NCBI RefSeq assembly: GCF_033100095.1
Contig: NZ_CP136921.1
Coordinates: 2,822,501 to 2,886,500 of the forward strand
DNA length: 64,000 nucleotides
From: Diaphorobacter limosus
Lineage (GTDB): Bacteria; Pseudomonadota; Gammaproteobacteria; Burkholderiales; Burkholderiaceae_C
Direction of reading: 5' to 3'
Shown: piece by piece, positions 26,513 to 36,072 of the stretch
Numbering within the stretch: the first letter of the stretch is position 1
How the letters are laid out: every line of letters starts with the position of its first letter
The notes under the pieces: generated by a model
What the model was told of the DNA's origin: nothing
What the model saw: only the letters and a program-made list of their open reading frames with translations
Databases searched by the model: none
Position numbers and translations under genes: made by a program

Positions 26513-27021
26513 GCGCGTGCGGCCTGTTTCTGCTGCTTGAGCAGCTTGGTTTTGATGCGGGTGCGTTTGAGCGGCGAGAGGTATTCCACGAACACCTTGC
26601 CCAGCAGATGGTCCATCTCGTGCTGCACGCACACGGCGAGCAGATCCTCGGCCTCGATCACGCGCGTCTGGCCGTCACGATCGAGCGCGCGCACATGCAC
26701 GGCCAGCGCGCGCTCCACGCCGTCGTAGATGCCGGGCACCGACAGGCAGCCCTCGTCGCCCATGCGCGTCTCGTCGCTGGCCCACACGATCTCGGGGTTG
26801 ATCAGCACCAGCGGCTGGTCGCGCTCTTCAGAGACATCGATGACGACGATGCGCTCGTGCACGTCCACCTGGGTGGCCGCCAGGCCTATGCCGCTGGCGT
26901 CGTACATGGTGGCGAACATGTCATCGACGATGGCGCGCACGCGCTCATCGACCACCGCCACGGGCTGCGCGATCTTGTGCAAACGCGGGTCGGGGTAGCA
27001 AAGAATGGGAAGAATGGCCAT
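26509..27021 (-). CDS. def: Peptide deformylase
   Basis: A 170-residue metalloenzyme that removes the formyl group from nascent N-terminal methionine. All three motifs are present: G44-I-G-L-A-A-T-Q51, 'EGCLS' with metal ligand C92, and 'HEMDH' with H134, E135 and H138. Length is normal for the bacterial type 1 enzyme. It starts the minus-strand operon with the lipoprotein and fmt and is divergent from the LysM gene. Its product acts on the result of the Fmt reaction, which explains the linkage. Confidence 0.98.
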   Translation of the reverse strand: MAILPILCYPDPRLHKIAQPVAVVDERVRAIVDDMFATMYDASGIGLAATQVDVHERIVVIDVSEERDQPLVLINPEIVWASDETRMGDEGCLSVPGIYDGVERALAVHVRALDRDGQTRVIEAEDLLAVCVQHEMDHLLGKVFVEYLSPLKRTRIKTKLLKQQKQAARA

Positions 27022-27208
27022 GGCTGGGAGCTTGATATGTCGCTATTTTCGCCACTTTGAGCGTGTGATGCAGGCGCTGCTCGCAATAATCGTTGCCCAT
27101 TCAAGGGCTAGCGCAGAAAATCTCAAATCGTTTTTAAAGTATCTGCGGCCGTTTCTTTTGTAAAAAAATTAACCATGTCGCCCGTGCAGTGAGAGGGGGC
27201 ATCTGCCA

Positions 27209-28429
27209 ATGCATGACCAGACCAATCCAAATATGACGGCTTCGGGCTTCGCGCGCGCGGCTGCGCTCGGCGTCCTGGCCGCGGCCACTTTGCTGGCGCC
27301 GGCGGCCCAGGCACAGAACTACCCCGTCACGCCTGGCCAGCGCGCCACCGCGCAGCAGGTGGCAGCGCGTGGCGTGCCCCTGGCCGAGCTGGCGCCCAAC
27401 GCGCCCGACACCTATGTGATCCGGCGCGGCGACACGCTGTGGGGCATCTCGGGCATGTACCTGAAGCGACCCTGGCGCTGGCCCGAGCTGTGGGGCATGA
27501 ACCTGCAGGCCATCGCCAACCCGCACCTGATCTACCCCGGCCAGACCCTGTACCTGGAAAAGGCCGATGGCCATGCACGCCTGAGCACCAGTCGCGGCGG
27601 CGCCGGCGAGACCGTGCGCCTGTCGCCACGCACGCGCCACGACAGCCTGGCCGGCATGGCCCTGCCGACGCTGAAGATGCACCTGATCGAGCCCTTCCTG
27701 GTGCAGCCGCTGGTGGTGGATGAGCTGACGCTGACCCAGGCGCCGCGCATCGTGGCCACGCGCGACGAGCGCGTGATCATGGGCAATGGCGACCGCGCCT
27801 ATGTCCGCGGCCCGCAGGGCAGCCCGCTGGAGATGACGCCCGAGGTGCCGCGCCAGTACCGCGTGTTCCGCAACGCCCTGCCGCTGAAGGACCCGAACAC
27901 CGGCGAGGTGCTGGGCTACGAGGCACAGTATGTCGGCCGCGCCGAGCTGGTGCGCGGCGAGTCGCTGGAGCAGTCCGCCGGCACCAAGGGCGAGATGCGC
28001 ACCGACATCGTGCCCGCCACGGTCGATTTGTCGGGCGTGAAGGAAGAAGCGCGCCTTGGCGACCGCCTGCTGCCCGCGCCTCCGCGCAGCTTTGACAATT
28101 ACGCACCGCATGCGCCCGAGGCGCCGGTGGAGGCCAGCGTGGTGTCCATCTACGGCGGCGTCGCGGCGGGCAATGCCGGGCCGAACCAGGTCATCGCCAT
28201 CAACCGCGGCACCGACGACGGCATGCAGGCCGGCCATGTGCTGCAACTGCGCACCGGCGGCCTGCGCATCAAGGACAAGACCGACGAGCAGCGCGCCGAG
28301 ATCCGCCTGCCCAGCGAGGACAACGGACTGGCCATGGTGTTCCTGACCTTCGAGCGCGTGTCCTATGCACTCATCCTGCAGGCGCAGCGCGGCGTGGTCG
28401 TGGGCGACCGGCTGGTCAACCCCGAGTAG
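27209..28429 (+). CDS. Exported LysM domain protein
   Basis: A 406-residue protein with a signal peptide ending near 'LAPAAQAQ' (residue ~36). A LysM peptidoglycan-binding domain runs from about 67 to 115: 'TYVIRRGDTLWGISGMYLKR' ... 'NPHLIYPGQTLYL'. The remaining ~290 residues are a long domain without a name, including 'PRQYRVFRNALPLKDPNTGE' and 'NQVIAINRGTDDGMQAGHVL', the latter like a short beta repeat seen in the family. The Shine-Dalgarno GAGAGGGGG lies nine bases before ATG 27209. Typically located upstream of dprA in Burkholderiales; probably binds the cell wall. Function beyond that is unknown. Confidence 0.9.
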   Translation: MHDQTNPNMTASGFARAAALGVLAAATLLAPAAQAQNYPVTPGQRATAQQVAARGVPLAELAPNAPDTYVIRRGDTLWGISGMYLKRPWRWPELWGMNLQAIANPHLIYPGQTLYLEKADGHARLSTSRGGAGETVRLSPRTRHDSLAGMALPTLKMHLIEPFLVQPLVVDELTLTQAPRIVATRDERVIMGNGDRAYVRGPQGSPLEMTPEVPRQYRVFRNALPLKDPNTGEVLGYEAQYVGRAELVRGESLEQSAGTKGEMRTDIVPATVDLSGVKEEARLGDRLLPAPPRSFDNYAPHAPEAPVEASVVSIYGGVAAGNAGPNQVIAINRGTDDGMQAGHVLQLRTGGLRIKDKTDEQRAEIRLPSEDNGLAMVFLTFERVSYALILQAQRGVVVGDRLVNPE

Positions 28430-28458
28430 GCGCGGGCCGCGGCGCCGAGTTTCAGGCC

Positions 28459-29601
28459 ATGCAGCGCGACGAACTCGCCGCCTGGCTGCGCCTCGCCCTC
28501 ACGCCCGGCGTGGGCAACGGCGCGGCGCGGCGCCTGCTGGCGGCCTTCGGCCTGCCGGCCGACATTTTTGCCCAGAGCGAAGCCGCCTGGCAGACCTGCG
28601 TCACGCCCGCCCAGGCACGCGCCCTGGCCGCCGTCCCCGAGGAGCTGGAGGCCCTGCTGCAGACCACCTGGCAATGGCTGCAGGCCGAGGGCGAGCCGGC
28701 GCGCGCCATCGTCACCCTGGGCGATGCCGCCTATCCCCCGGCCCTGCTGGCCACCGAAGACCCGCCACTGCTGCTGTACCTGCTGGGCGCGCCGCGCTTC
28801 GTGCATGGCGCCGGGCCATTTGCGCCGCCGCGCTGCCTGGCCATGGTGGGCAGCCGCAACCCCACGGCCCAGGGCGCCGAGCATGCGCGCCAGTTTGCGC
28901 GCGTGTTGCGCGCGGCGGGGCTGACCATCGTCTCCGGTCTGGCGCTGGGGGTGGATGCGGCGGCGCACGAGGGGGCGCTGCTGGATGCGCCCGACCCGGA
29001 CACGCCGGCAACCATAGCCGTGGTCGGCACCGGGCTCGATCGCGTCTACCCGCGCGCCAACAAGGATCTGGCGCACCGCATCGCGCGCCATGGCCTGCTG
29101 GTCAGCGAGTACCCGCTGGGCACGCCGCCGCTGCCGGCCAACTTTCCCAAGCGCAACCGCATCATCTCCGGCCTGTCACAGGGCACGCTGGTGGTCGAGG
29201 CGGCGCTGCAGTCGGGCTCGCTGATCACCGCGCGCATGGCGGCCGAGCAGGGGCGCGAGGTGTTTGCCATCCCCGGCTCCATCCATGCGCCGCAGTCGCG
29301 CGGCTGCCATGCATTGCTGCGCCAGGGCGCCAAGCTGGTGGAGTCGGCCGAGGATGTGCTGGAGGAGCTGCGCCTGCCCGCCGCTGCGCCGGCGCCGGCG
29401 GGCGATGCGCCAGACGCCACCACGCCGGCGCAGCAGGAGGTGCTGCAGGCGCTGGGCTTTGACCCGCTGGGGCTGGACGCGCTGGTGGCGCGCACCGGGC
29501 TGGATGCCGCAACGTTGCAGGTGCGGCTGCTGGAGCTGGAGCTCGACGGCCGCGTGGCGCGCCTGCCGGGCGGCTTGTTTCAGCGCCTGGGCGCGGCCTG
29601 A
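28459..29601 (+). CDS. dprA: DNA-processing protein DprA
   Basis: A 380-residue recombination mediator that loads RecA on incoming single-stranded DNA during natural transformation. An N-terminal helix-hairpin-like part (1-70) precedes the Rossmann-like DprA core with 'LAMVGSRNPTAQGAEHAR', 'IVSGLALGVDAAAHEGAL', 'TIAVVGTGLDRVYPRANKDL' and 'SEYPLGTPPLPANFPKRNR'. A C-terminal winged-helix (about 315-380) ends 'ELDGRVARLPGGLFQRL'. It follows the LysM gene by 29 bases, so both may be co-transcribed. It is followed by a complex repeat and the convergent argC instead of the topA region common elsewhere. Confidence 0.96.
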   Translation: MQRDELAAWLRLALTPGVGNGAARRLLAAFGLPADIFAQSEAAWQTCVTPAQARALAAVPEELEALLQTTWQWLQAEGEPARAIVTLGDAAYPPALLATEDPPLLLYLLGAPRFVHGAGPFAPPRCLAMVGSRNPTAQGAEHARQFARVLRAAGLTIVSGLALGVDAAAHEGALLDAPDPDTPATIAVVGTGLDRVYPRANKDLAHRIARHGLLVSEYPLGTPPLPANFPKRNRIISGLSQGTLVVEAALQSGSLITARMAAEQGREVFAIPGSIHAPQSRGCHALLRQGAKLVESAEDVLEELRLPAAAPAPAGDAPDATTPAQQEVLQALGFDPLGLDALVARTGLDAATLQVRLLELELDGRVARLPGGLFQRLGAA

Positions 29602-29709
29602 ATTGCTATAAAAACAGAAGCTATCAGCGATTGTTGTTAGCCATATTCATGCGAAACTTTGCCTGAATTCGCCAAATAGCAAGCGCAAAAAGCTATTCTT
29701 TTTATAGTT
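29602..29709. repeat. Composite dispersed repeat between convergent dprA and argC
   Basis: The first part (29602-29640) reads ATAAAAACAGAAGCTATCAG CGATTG; the second (29676-29709) contains AAATAGCAAGCGCAAAAAGC TATTCTTTTTATAGTT. They look like two arms separated by ~35 extra bases, or two partial copies. The argC stop codon lies within the right part. Confidence 0.65.
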
Positions 29710-30634
29710 CCAGCATCAATTTGAGGTTTTGCACGGCGGCGCCGCTGGCGCCCTTGCCCAGGTTGTCCAGGCGCGCCACCAGCACGGCATGGTGATAGGC
29801 CTCATTGGCGAACACGCGCAGCTCCAGCTGGTTGCTGTCATTCAACGCCAGCGCGTCGAGCTTGCCGTCCTCGGTGGCCGGCAGCACCTTCACCCATTGC
29901 TCCGGGGTGTTGCTTTGCGCGTAGTGTGCGGCCAGTGCGTCGTGCAGGTCGGTGGCCTTAGGGCTGCCTGGCAGCAGATCCAGGTGCAGCGGCAGCTCCA
30001 CCAGCATGCCCTGGCGGAAGTTGCCCACTGCGGGCACGAAGATGGGCCGGCGCGTCAGGCCCGTGTAGCGCATGATCTCCGGCAGATGCTTGTGCGCCAA
30101 GCCCAGGGCATAGAGCTCAAACGGGGCGGCCTGGCCGGCCTCGTAGGCTTCGATCATGCTGCGGCCACCGCCGGAGTATCCGCTCACCGAGGGCAGGGAC
30201 AGCGCCTGGTCGGGGGCGATCAGACCGGCATCGACCAGCGGGCGCAGCAGGGCGATGGCGCCCGTGGCGTAGCAGCCCGGGTTGGCCACGCGCGTGGCGC
30301 CGCGCACGGCCTGCGCCTGGCCGGCGGCCAGCTCGGGAAAGCCGAACACCCAGCCCGGCGCCGTGCGGTGCGCGGTGGAGGCGTCGATGATCTTGATGGC
30401 CTTGCCGGTCTCCGCCGTGATGGCGTCCACCAGAGCGACGGTTTCGCGCGCGGCATCGTCGTGCAGGCACAGCACGACCAGATCCACGCCGGCGATCAGC
30501 TCGCGCTTGGCGCCGGCATCCTTGCGCCGTTCGGGCGCGATGCTGACCAGCTCCACCGCAGGCATGGCCTGCAGGCGTTCACGGATCTGCAGGCCGGTGG
30601 TGCCTGCCTCGCCATCGATAAAAACCTTGGGCAT
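29702..30634 (-). CDS. argC: N-acetyl-gamma-glutamyl-phosphate reductase, type 2
   Basis: A 310-residue enzyme of arginine synthesis that reduces N-acetylglutamyl phosphate to the semialdehyde. The NADPH loop is '[17 protein letters not shown]' (5-21), and the catalytic cysteine is C121 in '[12 protein letters not shown]'. The short length marks the type 2 family, distinct from the ~340-residue type 1 form. '[17 protein letters not shown]' and '[14 protein letters not shown]' follow with the catalytic histidine. The stop codon is within a palindromic repeat. It stands alone, not in an arg operon, convergent with dprA and divergent from sucC. Confidence 0.96.
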   Translation of the reverse strand: MPKVFIDGEAGTTGLQIRERLQAMPAVELVSIAPERRKDAGAKRELIAGVDLVVLCLHDDAARETVALVDAITAETGKAIKIIDASTAHRTAPGWVFGFPELAAGQAQAVRGATRVANPGCYATGAIALLRPLVDAGLIAPDQALSLPSVSGYSGGGRSMIEAYEAGQAAPFELYALGLAHKHLPEIMRYTGLTRRPIFVPAVGNFRQGMLVELPLHLDLLPGSPKATDLHDALAAHYAQSNTPEQWVKVLPATEDGKLDALALNDSNQLELRVFANEAYHHAVLVARLDNLGKGASGAAVQNLKLMLEL

Positions 30635-30806
30635 TGAAGAGCTCCTGCAAGGGCCGATTGGGGACTGCGGCCGGGGTGTAAGTTAACACCAAGCAATGGT
30701 GCATCGCAACATAATACAATTGCTGGCTGCCATTCCCGGGCATGCGGAAGTTTCTGCACATCGGCAGAGCGGGTACAAACACCATCCTTCCCCTGAGAGA
30801 GACCTC

Positions 30807-31967
<1,161 letters not shown>

Positions 31968-31984
31968 GGCCTGGAGAGAACAAC

Positions 31985-32878
31985 ATGTCCATCTACATCA
32001 ATAAAGACACGAAGGTCATTACCCAGGGCATCACGGGCAAGACCGGCCAGTTCCACACCGAGAAGTGCCAGGAATACGCCAACGGCAAGAACTGCTTCGT
32101 CGCCGGCGTGAACCCGAAGAAGGCCGGTGAGTCCATCTTCAACATCCCGATCTACGCCAGCGTCAAGGAAGCCGCCACGCAAACCGGCGCCACCGTGTCG
32201 GTGATCTACGTGCCGCCGGCCGGTGCCGCCGCCGCCATCTGGGAAGCCGTCGAGGCCGACCTGGATCTGGCCATCTGCATCACCGAAGGCATCCCGGTGC
32301 GCGACATGCTGGAAGTGCGCAACAAGATGAAGGCCAAGGAGGCCGCTGGCGGCAAGCGCACGCTGCTGCTCGGCCCCAACTGCCCCGGCCTGATCACGCC
32401 CGACGAGATCAAGATCGGCATCATGCCCGGCCATATCCACAAGAAGGGCCGCATCGGCGTGGTCAGCCGCTCTGGCACGCTGACCTATGAAGCCGTGGCG
32501 CAGCTGACCGAGCTGGGCATTGGCCAGTCGTCGGCCGTGGGCATTGGCGGCGACCCGATCAACGGCCTCAAGCACATCGATGTGATGCGCGCCTTCAACG
32601 AAGACCCGGATACCGACGCCGTGATCATGATCGGCGAAATCGGCGGCCCCGACGAGGCCGAGGCCGCCCAGTGGTGCAAGGCCAACATGAAGAAGCCCAT
32701 CGTTGGCTTCATCGCCGGCGTCACCGCCCCTCCCGGCAAGCGCATGGGCCACGCCGGCGCGCTGATCTCGGGCGGCGCCGACACGGCCGACGCCAAGCTG
32801 GCCATCATGGAAGAGTGTGGCTTCCACGTGACGCGCAACCCCTCGGAGATGGGCCGCATCCTCAAGAGCCTGCTGTGA
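31985..32878 (+). CDS. sucD: Succinyl-CoA synthetase alpha subunit
   Basis: A 297-residue subunit carrying the CoA-binding Rossmann domain ('[20 protein letters not shown]') and the phosphorylated histidine H256 in '[14 protein letters not shown]'. The segment '[20 protein letters not shown]' and the loop '[12 protein letters not shown]' are typical. ATG 31985 is preceded by GGAGAG and matches the family start '[15 protein letters not shown]'. It completes the sucCD unit, which ends in two strong hairpins. No alternative function is plausible. Confidence 0.98.
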   Translation: MSIYINKDTKVITQGITGKTGQFHTEKCQEYANGKNCFVAGVNPKKAGESIFNIPIYASVKEAATQTGATVSVIYVPPAGAAAAIWEAVEADLDLAICITEGIPVRDMLEVRNKMKAKEAAGGKRTLLLGPNCPGLITPDEIKIGIMPGHIHKKGRIGVVSRSGTLTYEAVAQLTELGIGQSSAVGIGGDPINGLKHIDVMRAFNEDPDTDAVIMIGEIGGPDEAEAAQWCKANMKKPIVGFIAGVTAPPGKRMGHAGALISGGADTADAKLAIMEECGFHVTRNPSEMGRILKSLL

Positions 32879-32884
32879 TGGCGT

Positions 32885-32910
32885 AGCGCCCAGGACAGTC
32901 CTGGGCGCTT
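32885..32910 (+). terminator. First hairpin after sucD
   Basis: An 11-bp stem AGCGCCCAGGA/TCCTGGGCGCT with a three-base loop lies seven bases after the sucD stop and ends in TT. It probably stabilises the mRNA 3' end or terminates with the next hairpin. Confidence 0.6.
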
Positions 32911-32923
32911 GCCCGCTATCGAC

Positions 32924-32952
32924 AACGCCAGCCCGAACACCGGGCTGGCGTT
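32924..32952 (+). terminator. Second hairpin after sucD
   Basis: A 12-bp stem AACGCCAGCCCG/CGGGCTGGCGTT with loop AACAC follows the first by 14 bases. The downstream sequence lacks a long U run, so termination may need Rho. The remaining 230 bases up to the phosphatase gene at 33184 show only a possible promoter region (TATGAT at 33062) and no gene. Confidence 0.6.
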
Positions 32953-33183
32953 GTGCCTTCTGGCCTGGGCCATGCGTGACGCCGACAGCATGGCGCGGCG
33001 AATGCCCACATGCCGTGCAAAAAAAATGCCGGGCCATGCGCGCAAACAGCCGGCCTCAGTCTATGATCCACGCCTTGTGTAACATATTGCATCAGTTGGC
33101 AACATGATGGGCTTTGCGCAGACGGTCACGGCCAGGCAGAACGCCCGGGTTGTCCCCTTTCGCCATCGGTTTCGGGGGGCTTC

Positions 33184-34002
33184 ATGAAGTCCTCGCGTCA
33201 GCTCGGCTACGAGTTCTTTGCGCTCACCGATACGGGGCGTGTGCGCTCCAACAATGAGGATGCCGTCGCCATTCATGAAGCCGCGCGGCTGGTGCTGCTG
33301 GCCGATGGCATGGGGGGCTACAGCGCCGGTGAGGTGGCGGCCGACATGGCCGTCAACCTGGTTGGCAGCGAGCTGGCGCAGTGGCTGGAGGACGCGCCCG
33401 AGCGCGTCTCGATGGCGGCGGTGCGCCAGGCCATGCTGGTCTGCGTGGAAAACGCCAACCAGGCCATTCTGGGGGCGGCATTGGCCAACCCGCAGTACCT
33501 GGGCATGGGCACCACGCTGGTGGTCGGCGTGTTTCGCGGCCATCGGCTCATCCTGGGTCATGTCGGCGACTCGCGCTGCTACCGCCTGCGTGGTGGCGAG
33601 CTGCGCCAGATCACGCGCGACCATTCCTGGCTGCAGGAGCAGATCGACCTGGGCCTGCTGACCCCCGCGCAGGCCGCGGTGTCGGGGCTGGGCAACCTGG
33701 TCACCCGGGCCCTGGGCGTGGATGGCGAGGCGCACGCTGAAATCAATGAATTTGCCGTGGAGCCGCAGGATTTGTTCATTCTGTGCTCCGATGGTCTGAG
33801 CGACATGGTGGGCGACGAAGGCCTGGCCGAGCTGGCGCTGCTGCCCATTGCCCTGCCCGACAAGGCAGCACGCATGGTGGCCATGGCCAATGACCGGGGT
33901 GGGCGCGATAACATCAGCGTCCTTTTGGCCCAAGCCGGCCCTGGCGGGGGCGGCGCAGCCAGCAAGCGCGGCCTGGTCTCGCGCCTGTTGCGTTCGCGCT
34001 AG
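33184..34002 (+). CDS. PP2C-family serine/threonine protein phosphatase
   Basis: A 272-residue PPM/PP2C phosphatase. Metal-binding motifs are visible in order: 'DTGRVRSNNEDA' (N-terminal motif), 'LLADGMGGYSAGEVAA', 'GHVGDSRCYRLRGGEL', 'LFILCSDGLSDMV' and 'NDRGGRDNISVLL'. This is the Stp1/PrpC form that removes phosphate from Ser/Thr on FHA-bound or ribosomal/cell-division targets. It is followed 57 bases later by an FHA-domain gene and then a class II phosphodiesterase-like gene. No Hanks-type kinase lies in this window, so its partner must be elsewhere. Confidence 0.93.
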   Translation: MKSSRQLGYEFFALTDTGRVRSNNEDAVAIHEAARLVLLADGMGGYSAGEVAADMAVNLVGSELAQWLEDAPERVSMAAVRQAMLVCVENANQAILGAALANPQYLGMGTTLVVGVFRGHRLILGHVGDSRCYRLRGGELRQITRDHSWLQEQIDLGLLTPAQAAVSGLGNLVTRALGVDGEAHAEINEFAVEPQDLFILCSDGLSDMVGDEGLAELALLPIALPDKAARMVAMANDRGGRDNISVLLAQAGPGGGGAASKRGLVSRLLRSR

Positions 34003-34059
34003 GGTGGCGCCAGCGATACGGCACAATCGGAACCAGAACACCCAGGAGGAAAACGGATC

Positions 34060-34695
34060 ATGCCGAAAATGGTCGTGGCTATCGACGGAGTCGTCATCAA
34101 GGAAGTCCCGCTCACGCAGGAACGCACGACCGTGGGCCGCAGGCCGTACAACGACGTGGTCATCGACAACCTGGCGGTCAGCGGTGAGCATGCGGTGTTC
34201 GTCCTGTCCGGCGACGATGTGCTGCTGCATGACCTGGGCAGCACCAACGGCACCTATGTCAACGGCAAGCCCGTCAAGCAGCAGACCCTGCGCAATGGCG
34301 ATCTGGTGGAGATGGGCAAGTACAAGATCCGCTTCCTGCAAGACGCACCGGTGTCCGGCTACGACAAGGGCCTGGCCACCGGCCTGCAGGCGCCCTTGAC
34401 CGGGCCGGCATCCATGCCTGCGCCCCTGACGGGCAGCGGCGGCATCGTGCGCGTGGTGACGGGGCCGGCGGCCGGGCGCGAAGTGGCGCTGACCAAGGTC
34501 GTCACCACCATAGGCAAGCCCGGCGTCGCCGTGGCCTCGATCACCAAGCGGCATCACAACTTCGTGCTGGCCCATGTGGATGGCGCGCAGCTGCCCCGGC
34601 TCAATGGCGCGATCATTGGCGCCGACCCCGTGGCGCTCAAGAGCGGCGATCGCATTGCGCTGGCCGGCGCCGAGATGGAGTTCGTGCAAGGCTGA
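34060..34695 (+). CDS. FHA domain protein
   Basis: A 211-residue protein with an N-terminal forkhead-associated domain (about 20-90): 'TTVGRRPYNDVVIDNLAVSG' with G26-R27, then S41-x-x-H44, and 'LHDLGSTNGTYVNGK' with N63-G64. This is the phosphothreonine-binding layout. The C-terminal ~90 residues after a Pro/Gly linker look like a second, degenerate FHA ('GREVALTKVVTTIGKPGVAV', 'SITKRHHNFVLAHVDG'). A Shine-Dalgarno AGGAGG precedes it. It lies between PP2C and phosphodiesterase genes; a phospho-dependent adaptor is the natural reading. Confidence 0.92.
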   Translation: MPKMVVAIDGVVIKEVPLTQERTTVGRRPYNDVVIDNLAVSGEHAVFVLSGDDVLLHDLGSTNGTYVNGKPVKQQTLRNGDLVEMGKYKIRFLQDAPVSGYDKGLATGLQAPLTGPASMPAPLTGSGGIVRVVTGPAAGREVALTKVVTTIGKPGVAVASITKRHHNFVLAHVDGAQLPRLNGAIIGADPVALKSGDRIALAGAEMEFVQG

Positions 34696-34723
34696 GCATG
34701 CCGCAGCCTTGACAACCCGGCAC

Positions 34724-35512
34724 ATGCAAGTACGCATCCTCGGCTGCAGCGGTACGATCGCCAAGGGGTGCCGCACCACCTCGTTTCTGCTGGGCGAGCA
34801 TGTCCTTGTCGACGCGGGTACCGGCGTGGGCCAGCTCACGCTGGAGGAAATGCAGCGCATCGACCATGTGTTCCTCACGCATTCGCACCTCGACCACATC
34901 GCCGCCCTGCCGCTGATGCTGGACGCGGTGGGCGCGAACCGCCGCCGGCCGCTGGAGGTGCACGCCTTGCCGCAGACCCTGGCGGCGCTGCACGCCCATG
35001 TCTTCAACGACGTGATCTGGCCCGATTTCACGCGCATTCCGTCGCCTGCCGCACCTTTCGTGCGGCTATCGCCCCTGGGCGTCGGCGATGTATTCGTCTG
35101 CGCCGGCATCCCGATGGAGGTGCTGCCCGCACGCCATAGCGTGCCCGCCGTGGGCTACGCCGCGCGTGGCGCTGTCGGTTGGTGGGTCTATAGCGGCGAT
35201 ACCCAGGGCAATGAGCCAGGATTCTGGCGCCGCGTGAACGCCCTGCACCAGGAGGGCGGCGGCGTGGCCGCACTGTTGATCGAGACCGCCTTCAGCAATG
35301 CCGAGGCCGATCTGGCCTGCAAGAGCCAGCATTTGTCGCCGGCAACCCTCATGCGGGAGCTGGCGGCCCTGCAGGGGGCCAAGCCGCCGCCCGTCTACAT
35401 CACCCACACCAAGCCGCGCGAAGGCCGCCTCATCATGCACGAGGTGCAGGCGCTGGACCTGGGTGCGCTGCGGCCCGTGGATCTGCAGAGCGTGCAGATA
35501 CTGCAGGTTTGA
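34724..35512 (+). CDS. Metallo-beta-lactamase-fold protein similar to class II cAMP phosphodiesterases
   Basis: A 262-residue MBL-fold hydrolase starting at ATG 34724. The metal motif 'FLTHSHLDHIAALPLML' has H53, H55, D57 and H58. Further ligands are probably in 'VLPARHSVPAVGY', 'VYSGDT' and 'VYITHTKPRE'. The opening 'LGCSGTIAKGCRTTSFLL' and 'LVDAGTGVGQLTLEEMQ' follow class II 3',5'-cyclic-nucleotide phosphodiesterases (PF02112). It ends the PP2C-FHA trio and runs 28 bases after the FHA gene. Cyclic-nucleotide hydrolysis is inferred from family; RNase Z-like or other MBL reactions are alternatives. Confidence 0.85.
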   Translation: MQVRILGCSGTIAKGCRTTSFLLGEHVLVDAGTGVGQLTLEEMQRIDHVFLTHSHLDHIAALPLMLDAVGANRRRPLEVHALPQTLAALHAHVFNDVIWPDFTRIPSPAAPFVRLSPLGVGDVFVCAGIPMEVLPARHSVPAVGYAARGAVGWWVYSGDTQGNEPGFWRRVNALHQEGGGVAALLIETAFSNAEADLACKSQHLSPATLMRELAALQGAKPPPVYITHTKPREGRLIMHEVQALDLGALRPVDLQSVQILQV

Positions 35513-35528
35513 AGCTATCCCGGGGGCG

Positions 35529-36014
35529 TCAGGCCACAAAGCTGCCGGACTTGCCGCCATGCTTCTCCAGCACACGCATGTCGGTCATGCACATGCGTTT
35601 GTCCGCCGCCTTGCACATGTCGTAGATCGTCAGCAGGGCCACCTGCACGGCGGTCAGGGCCTCCATCTCCACCCCTGTGGGCCCCACGGTCTCGACGGTC
35701 GCGGTGCACTGCACGGCGTTGTCGGCGGTCAGAAGCCCGAACTCCACGGCCACGCGGGTCAGCGCCAGGGGGTGGCACAGCGGAATCAAGTCGCTGGTTT
35801 TCTTGGCAGCCATGATGGCGGCGATGCGCGCCACGCCGAGCACGTCGCCCTTTTTGGCCGTGCCGCTTGCTATCAGCGCCAGGGTGGCGGCCTGCATCGA
35901 TATGCGGCCCGTGGCGACGGCCGTGCGGCGCGTGGCGGGCTTGGCCCCCACGTCCACCATATGGGCCTGGCCCTGGGCGTCGAAGTGGGTCAGCGGGGAG
36001 GAGGGTGTGGTCAT
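35529..36014 (-). CDS. moaC: Cyclic pyranopterin monophosphate synthase MoaC
   Basis: A 161-residue enzyme of molybdenum cofactor synthesis that converts the MoaA product (3',8-cyclo-GTP) to cyclic pyranopterin monophosphate. Conserved segments: '[20 protein letters not shown]', '[16 protein letters not shown]', '[20 protein letters not shown]' and '[20 protein letters not shown]', with the catalytic lysine in the last. It lies 16 bases from the convergent phosphodiesterase-like gene and is divergent from the M48 protease. No other moa gene is nearby. Confidence 0.97.
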   Translation of the reverse strand: MTTPSSPLTHFDAQGQAHMVDVGAKPATRRTAVATGRISMQAATLALIASGTAKKGDVLGVARIAAIMAAKKTSDLIPLCHPLALTRVAVEFGLLTADNAVQCTATVETVGPTGVEMEALTAVQVALLTIYDMCKAADKRMCMTDMRVLEKHGGKSGSFVA

Positions 36015-36072
36015 GGCGGGCGGGTTTACAAAAGGGCGCGAAACATTCTCACGGCCGGGGCATCATACGGCC

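Noticed and set aside
27030-27110. Another copy of the palindromic repeat in the def/LysM spacer
   Set aside because: Only CGCTATTTTCGCC and GCAGGCGCTGCTCG-like fragments are similar; arms do not pair convincingly.
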